Shown here piece by piece: positions 12,220 to 15,810 of a stretch of DNA of 15,810 bases. The translations under genes were made by a program, and so were the position numbers. The stretch is from NCBI GenBank assembly GCA_934646965.1, contig CAKUEZ010000044.1:1-15810 (forward strand), given 5' to 3'. The notes beneath the pieces are model-generated. The model made no database searches. It was given only the letters and a program-made list of their open reading frames with translations, and was not told where the DNA came from. Every line of letters starts with the position of its first letter. Position 1 is the stretch's first letter. The DNA comes from an uncultured Collinsella sp. (GTDB lineage Bacteria > Actinomycetota > Coriobacteriia > Coriobacteriales > Coriobacteriaceae).

Positions 12220-13200
12220 TTACTCGTCCAGAGCGGAAAGGTCGATACCCAGAGCCTCGGCCATCTCGTCGTTCTTGACGACGACCAGGTCCTTGCTCGA
12301 GAGGTGCTTAATAGCCATGTCCTCGGGCTTGGCCTCGCCCTTCAGGATCTTGACGGCCATCTCGCCCGCAGCGTAGCCCAGGTCCTCGTAGTTGATGGAG
12401 AGGGTGAACAGGCCGCCGGCCATGCACATGCCCTCCTCGCCGGTCACGAAGGGAAGCTTGTTCTCCTTGCAGATCTGGCCGACCTGCGAGGCGCCCGCGG
12501 CGATGGTGTTGTCGGTGGGCGAGTACAGCGCGTCGACCTTGCCCACGGCGGACTCGACGACGGATTGGATCTCGTTGGAGCTCGAGACGGTGAAGTCGGT
12601 GTACTCGAGGCCCAGCTTGTCGAGCTCCTTCTTGGCGGCCTTGATCTGGACGTCGGAGTTGGACTCGGCGGTGCAGTAGAGCAGACCGACCTTCTTAACG
12701 TCGGGCAGGACCTTCTGCATCATCTCGAGCTGCTCGGCGACCGGGGTGAGGTCGGAAGCGCCGGTGACGTTGGTGCCGGGCTTGTCGTTGTCCTGGACCA
12801 GGCCGGAGGCGGCGTAGTCGGTGATGGCGCAGCCCACGATGGGGATATCGGCGGTGGCGCCGGCAGCGGCCTGCGCGGCGGGCGTAGCGATGGCATAGAT
12901 CAGGTCGACGCCGTCGCCTACGAACTTGTCGGCAATGGACTTACACGTGGACTGGTCGTTCTGGGCGTTCTTCTGGTCGATCTTGACCTTAAGGCCGCTC
13001 TCCTTGATGGCCTTGACAAAGCCATCGTTGGCGGCGTCGAGCGCGGAGTGCTCGGTGAGCTGCAAAACGCCGATGGTGTAGTCGGAACCGGCGGCAGCAG
13101 AGCCGGAGCCAGAGTTGCCACCGCATCCGGCGAGCGGAGCGAGCGCGAGCAGGCCGGCGGAGACCAGAAGGCTCCTGCGGCTGATGGTGATGTCCTTCAT
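12220..13200 (-). CDS. ABC transporter substrate-binding lipoprotein (ABC_sub_bind / TrpX-like)
   Basis: The 326-residue extracytoplasmic binding protein has a signal sequence with twin arginines, SRRSLL at 7-12, and a lipobox LAGC with Cys26. Export may therefore be by Tat followed by lipid anchoring. A Gly/Ser linker follows, then two alpha/beta lobes starting YTIGVLQLTEHSALD. Length and pattern fit the PF04392-like family that pairs with a single BPD_transp_2 permease and one ATPase, as here. Characterised relatives bind aromatic amino acids; the ligand here is not provable from sequence. The ribosome-binding site is a GGGGG run seven bases before the ATG, next to a leader hairpin. Confidence 0.93.
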   Translation of the reverse strand: MKDITISRRSLLVSAGLLALAPLAGCGGNSGSGSAAAGSDYTIGVLQLTEHSALDAANDGFVKAIKESGLKVKIDQKNAQNDQSTCKSIADKFVGDGVDLIYAIATPAAQAAAGATADIPIVGCAITDYAASGLVQDNDKPGTNVTGASDLTPVAEQLEMMQKVLPDVKKVGLLYCTAESNSDVQIKAAKKELDKLGLEYTDFTVSSSNEIQSVVESAVGKVDALYSPTDNTIAAGASQVGQICKENKLPFVTGEEGMCMAGGLFTLSINYEDLGYAAGEMAVKILKGEAKPEDMAIKHLSSKDLVVVKNDEMAEALGIDLSALDE

Positions 13201-13210
13201 ATCATTACCC

Positions 13211-13258
13211 CCAGTATAAAAATGGCTGGAAACACTGCACTGGGAAAAAGTGCAAGTG
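13211..13258 (-). promoter_or_regulatory. two leader hairpins of the ABC operon
   Basis: CACTGCACT (13233-13241) pairs with AGTGCAAGTG (13249-13258, one bulged A). CCAG (13211-13214) can pair with CTGG (13226-13229), whose - strand 3' arm touches the GGGGG ribosome-binding site. They fill most of the predicted leader. They are too small for a T-box or a known riboswitch. Confidence 0.35.
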
Positions 13259-13260
13259 GA

Positions 13261-13291
13261 ACTATAGTAACGCGGATGTCCATTTTTACAA
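13261..13291 (-). promoter_or_regulatory. promoter of the ABC importer operon
   Basis: On the - strand TTGTAA (13291-13286, 4 of 6) precedes TATAGT (13266-13261, 5 of 6) with a long 19-base spacer. A TACTAT hexamer three bases earlier gives a 16-base spacer. The predicted start is about 50-55 bases before the lipoprotein ATG. It stands out as the AT-rich part of the 13201-13356 gap. Confidence 0.5.
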
Positions 13292-13356
13292 CATCTGGGC
13301 GGGTTATTTAATAGGGAATTGCGCGGACGGCGGAATCGGCCGATGGACGGTGGCGG

Positions 13357-14145
13357 TTAGGCGGCGGGCGCGGGCCGCTCGCCCTCGTCCAGGGCGGCGA
13401 AGAGCTTTTTGCCGTCGAGTAGGCGCGTGCAGACGTTCCTCATGCGGCTGACCTCTACGGTGCGTAGGGTGTCATCGATGACCCGGTCGTCGTGGACGGT
13501 GCCCAGCAGATATGAGATCCCATCTCGCTGCCTGATGGCAAACGGCTGTATGGTCATCCGAATTGCCTCGTCCGCGCCGTGCGGCCCGATGCCCAAGAGG
13601 TCAAAACTCACAGAAGTACCTTGGTCTATAGCCTGCTCGATAAGCTCGCAGGCGTCGATGCGCGTAGCGGGCGGCTTGGCGCCTTTGGCGGGTGCGTTGG
13701 AGATGACCGGTGCCGGCTCGGGCGCATTGAGGTAGCCACGAACGTCGACACTCGCCATGTCGACAAGGTGCCTGGCCATGCGCTTTCTGATCGCGACAGG
13801 CGTGGAGCGGTTTCGCATGACCATGCCGTGCAGACGAACGATCTCCTCGTCCGTGAGCGGGCGAGTGAGCAGGCGGTAGCCCACGCCGCGCTTGTATTCG
13901 ATTTCGTATCCGGCGCGGCGTAGTGCGGAAATGGCGGTATAGATACTGCGGCGTGCTGCCGAGATGGGCATCTGGGCGGGGTTATCGGGATGGGCGAGAT
14001 GCTCGGCCAGCTCATCGGGAAGCAGGGCCTTGTCCTCGCCGGTGTGGTCGCTTAGGACCTGCAGGATTCGCACGGCGCGATAAGCGGCAAGCGAAGCGGC
14101 TCCCCTGGTGGTGGCCCCGTAGTTTTCAACAGCGATTTCGGTCAT
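13357..14145 (-). CDS. winged-helix transcriptional regulator with WYL-like domain
   Basis: This 262-residue probable DNA-binding regulator has a winged helix-turn-helix at about 23-95, with recognition region SAARRSIYTAISALRRAGYEIEYKRGVGYRL. A helical stretch, an Ala/Pro-rich linker (about 141-163) and a WYL-like ligand-sensing domain (about 166-242) follow. The WYL signature itself is degenerate, reading SYLLG at 211-215. WYL proteins often sense nucleic acid fragments or small ligands. AAAGGA about 11 bases upstream supports the ATG at 14145. The frame stays open to 14283, but that extension is Arg/Pro-rich and unlike the family. It is transcribed away from asnS, after the asnS terminator. 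Repeats at 14264-14326 may be its operator. Confidence 0.85.
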   Translation of the reverse strand: MTEIAVENYGATTRGAASLAAYRAVRILQVLSDHTGEDKALLPDELAEHLAHPDNPAQMPISAARRSIYTAISALRRAGYEIEYKRGVGYRLLTRPLTDEEIVRLHGMVMRNRSTPVAIRKRMARHLVDMASVDVRGYLNAPEPAPVISNAPAKGAKPPATRIDACELIEQAIDQGTSVSFDLLGIGPHGADEAIRMTIQPFAIRQRDGISYLLGTVHDDRVIDDTLRTVEVSRMRNVCTRLLDGKKLFAALDEGERPAPAA

Positions 14146-14263
14146 GGCGCCCACATCCTTTCCGTTCCCGGGCGATGGCGGCTTTGAGCCTAGGGTGCCG
14201 CGTTCGACCGAGAACGCCTGACGTCTTGGACGGTCGGTCTGAGCCGGTGAACGGCGGGTCGAG

Positions 14264-14326
14264 TTTTCAACAGCCCTGCTCAACTGACCAAAAGCTTGCC
14301 AAAAGCTTGACGGATGCTGTTGAAAA
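14264..14326. repeat. inverted and tandem repeats upstream of the WYL-type regulator
   Basis: TTTTCAACAGC (14264-14274) and GCTGTTGAAAA (14316-14326) form a perfect 11-bp inverted repeat. The spacer between them contains CCAAAAGCTTG twice in exact tandem (14288-14298, 14299-14309). A third copy of the arm, extending to 13 bases (AGTTTTCAACAGC), lies at 14121-14133 just inside the regulator gene. The AT-rich motifs contrast with the GC-rich surroundings. They are plausible regulator-binding sites. Bases 14146-14260 hold no other recognised signal. Confidence 0.6.
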
Positions 14327-14327
14327 A

Positions 14328-14357
14328 AGCGCCCCTCGGCTGTTGCCGAGAGGCGCT
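14328..14357 (-). terminator. intrinsic terminator of asnS
   Basis: Bases 14328-14340 pair with 14345-14357 (13 positions, one C-A mismatch) around TGTT. On the - strand the stem runs directly into six T residues (AAAAAA at 14323-14328 on the + strand). It begins 38 bases after the asnS stop. Confidence 0.95.
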
Positions 14358-14394
14358 AGCGCGGTGCGGTGCGGCGCACGAGGAAGTGCGGCGA

Positions 14395-15810
14395 TTAGAA
14401 ATCGGCGTTGCCCACGGTGCGGGGATGCGGCAGGACGTCGCGGATGTTGCCCACGCCCGTCAGGTACATGACCAGGCGCTCGAAGCCCAGGCCGTAACCG
14501 GCGTGCTTGCAGGATCCGTAGCGGCGCAGGTCCAGATAGTACTTGTATTGCTCGGGGGCCATGCCCAGGTCCTTGATGCGACCCTCGAGCAGATCCAGGC
14601 GCTCCTCGCGCTGGGAGCCGCCGATGATCTCGCCGATGCCCGGCACCAGGCAGTCGGCGGCGGCGACGGTCTTGCCGTCGTCGTTCATGCGCATGTAGAA
14701 GGCCTTGATCTCGGCAGGGTAGTCGGTCACGAAGGTCGGGCGCTTAAAGTGCTCCTCGGTCAGGAAGCGCTCGTGCTCAGTCTGCAGGTCGATGCCCCAG
14801 CTGACGGGGTAGTCGAACTTGTGGCCGGCGGCGACAGCCTGCTCCAGGATCTCGACGGCCTCGGTGTAGGTGACGCGGGCAAAGTCGGAGTTTGCCACGT
14901 GGTTCAGGCGCTCGATGAGGCCCTTATCCACAAACTTGTTGAGCATGTTGAGCTCGTCAGGGCAGATGGCCATGACGTCCTTGAGCACGTACTTGAGCAT
15001 GGCCTCGGCGTTATCCATATAGTCGTTGAGGTCGGCGAAGGCCATCTCGGGCTCGATCATCCAAAACTCGGCAGCATGGCGCGTGGTGTTGGAGTTCTCA
15101 GCGCGGAAGGTGGGGCCAAAGGTGTACACGTCGCCAAAGGCCATGGCGAAGTTCTCGGCGTTGAGCTGGCCGGATACGGTAAGGCTCGCGTGCTTGCCAA
15201 AGAAGTCCTGGCTCCAGTCGACCTCGCCGGCCTCGGTGAGAGGCGGGTTTTTGGGGTCGAGCGTGGTCACGCGGAACATCTCGCCGGCACCCTCGCAGTC
15301 ACTCGTGGTGATGATGGGGGTGTTGACGTAGACAAAGCCCTGCTCCTGGAAGAAGCGGTGGATGGCAGCCGCGGCGACGGAGCGAATACGGAACACGGCG
15401 CGGAAGAGGTTGGTGCGCGGACGCAGGTGCTGCTGGGTGCGCAGGAACTCGACGGTGGCGCGCTTCTTCTGCAGCGGGTAGTCCGGAGCGCTCGTGCCCT
15501 CGACCACGATGGAGGCGGCAGTGAGTTCAAAAGGCTGCGGCGCGTCGGGCGTCAGCTTGACGGTGCCGGTGCAGATGAGGGCGGCCGAGACGTTTTGGTG
15601 GGCGATCTCGTCGTAGTTGTCGAGTGCCTCGCGGTTCATGACGACCTGCAGGTCGCGGAAGCAACTGCCGTCGTTGAGCGTAACGAAGCCAAAGTTCTTC
15701 ATGTCGCGGACGGACTTGACCCAGCCGGCAACGGTGACGGTCTGGCCGCCGAGCGACTCGGCATCGGCATAGAGCTGCGCGATTTTGGTGCGGTTCACGT
15801 ATCCTCCCAT
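14395..15810 (-). CDS. asnS: asparaginyl-tRNA synthetase
   Basis: This class IIb synthetase charges tRNA-Asn with asparagine. The 471-residue product reaches the right edge. An N-terminal OB-fold anticodon-binding domain lies at about 24-105. The class II catalytic core has motif 2 at 235-258 ([21 protein letters not shown]) and motif 3 [15 protein letters not shown] at 438-452. The C-terminus [16 protein letters not shown] is typical of AsnRS rather than AspRS. The ATG at 15810 is the last base of the window, so its upstream region cannot be judged. A GGGAGG directly after it, four bases before an in-frame GTG at 15798, makes the GTG (467 residues) a serious alternative start. A strong terminator follows the gene. 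Confidence 0.96.
   Translation of the reverse strand: MGGYVNRTKIAQLYADAESLGGQTVTVAGWVKSVRDMKNFGFVTLNDGSCFRDLQVVMNREALDNYDEIAHQNVSAALICTGTVKLTPDAPQPFELTAASIVVEGTSAPDYPLQKKRATVEFLRTQQHLRPRTNLFRAVFRIRSVAAAAIHRFFQEQGFVYVNTPIITTSDCEGAGEMFRVTTLDPKNPPLTEAGEVDWSQDFFGKHASLTVSGQLNAENFAMAFGDVYTFGPTFRAENSNTTRHAAEFWMIEPEMAFADLNDYMDNAEAMLKYVLKDVMAICPDELNMLNKFVDKGLIERLNHVANSDFARVTYTEAVEILEQAVAAGHKFDYPVSWGIDLQTEHERFLTEEHFKRPTFVTDYPAEIKAFYMRMNDDGKTVAAADCLVPGIGEIIGGSQREERLDLLEGRIKDLGMAPEQYKYYLDLRRYGSCKHAGYGLGFERLVMYLTGVGNIRDVLPHPRTVGNADF

Noticed and set aside
12085..13311. 408-codon + strand open frame opposite the binding-protein gene
   Set aside because: Antisense shadow; it reads through the hairpins and the promoter of the real - strand gene.
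13201..13356. T-box or other amino-acid riboswitch ahead of the ABC importer
   Set aside because: The predicted leader is only about 50 bases and lacks the T-box core sequence and a specifier domain.
14146..14283. N-terminal extension of the WYL-type regulator to 14283
   Set aside because: The extra 46 residues are Arg/Pro/Ser-rich and unlike the family, and the region contains repeats fitting an operator; the start at 14145 has AAAGGA upstream.
14121..14326. TTTTCAACA motifs as DnaA boxes or a replication origin
   Set aside because: They match the TTATCCACA box at only 7 of 9 positions, there are only three, and no dnaA/dnaN or AT-rich unwinding region is present.

Overview
The window looks like a chromosomal segment from a high-GC actinobacterium, most likely of the class Coriobacteriia (Collinsella-like). 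This is inferred from the style of the proteins, the GC-rich third codon positions of the housekeeping genes, the order tRNA-tuf / rpmG-tRNA-Trp-secE-nusG-rplK-rplA, and an LAxTG-type cell-wall sorting signal on a secreted nucleotidase. No species can be named from the sequence alone.

Bases 1-4290, all on the + strand, hold translation and transcription core genes: tRNA(CAU), tuf with its own strong terminator, then rpmG, tRNA-Trp, secE, nusG, rplK and rplA. The rplK-rplA gap contains three consecutive stem-loops. The last abuts the rplA ribosome-binding site and resembles the L1-binding helix of 23S rRNA, which suggests autoregulation by L1. The cluster ends at a long hairpin after rplA; rplJ-rplL do not follow.

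From 4300 to the right end every gene lies on the - strand, so the two blocks converge near 4290-4440. Reading in the direction of transcription (right to left) they are: asnS with a textbook terminator; a WYL-like transcriptional regulator; a three-gene ABC importer (lipoprotein, permease, ATPase) of the ABC_sub_bind/TrpX type; a secreted, wall-anchored 5'-nucleotidase; a small MscS channel; and a two-gene operon with an ATGA overlap. That operon encodes a cytoplasmic protein joining a ParB-like domain to a BMP-type ligand-binding domain, followed by a calcineurin-like phosphoesterase with an altered first metal motif.

The least explained items are this ParB-BMP/phosphoesterase pair and a dispersed family of hairpins. 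The hairpins have different stems but share a 13-nt loop built around CCTGTCCC (near 4306, 7197, 10210 and 10270). Some of them sit directly on gene ends, where they would work as terminators. Much of the rest is ordinary core genome.
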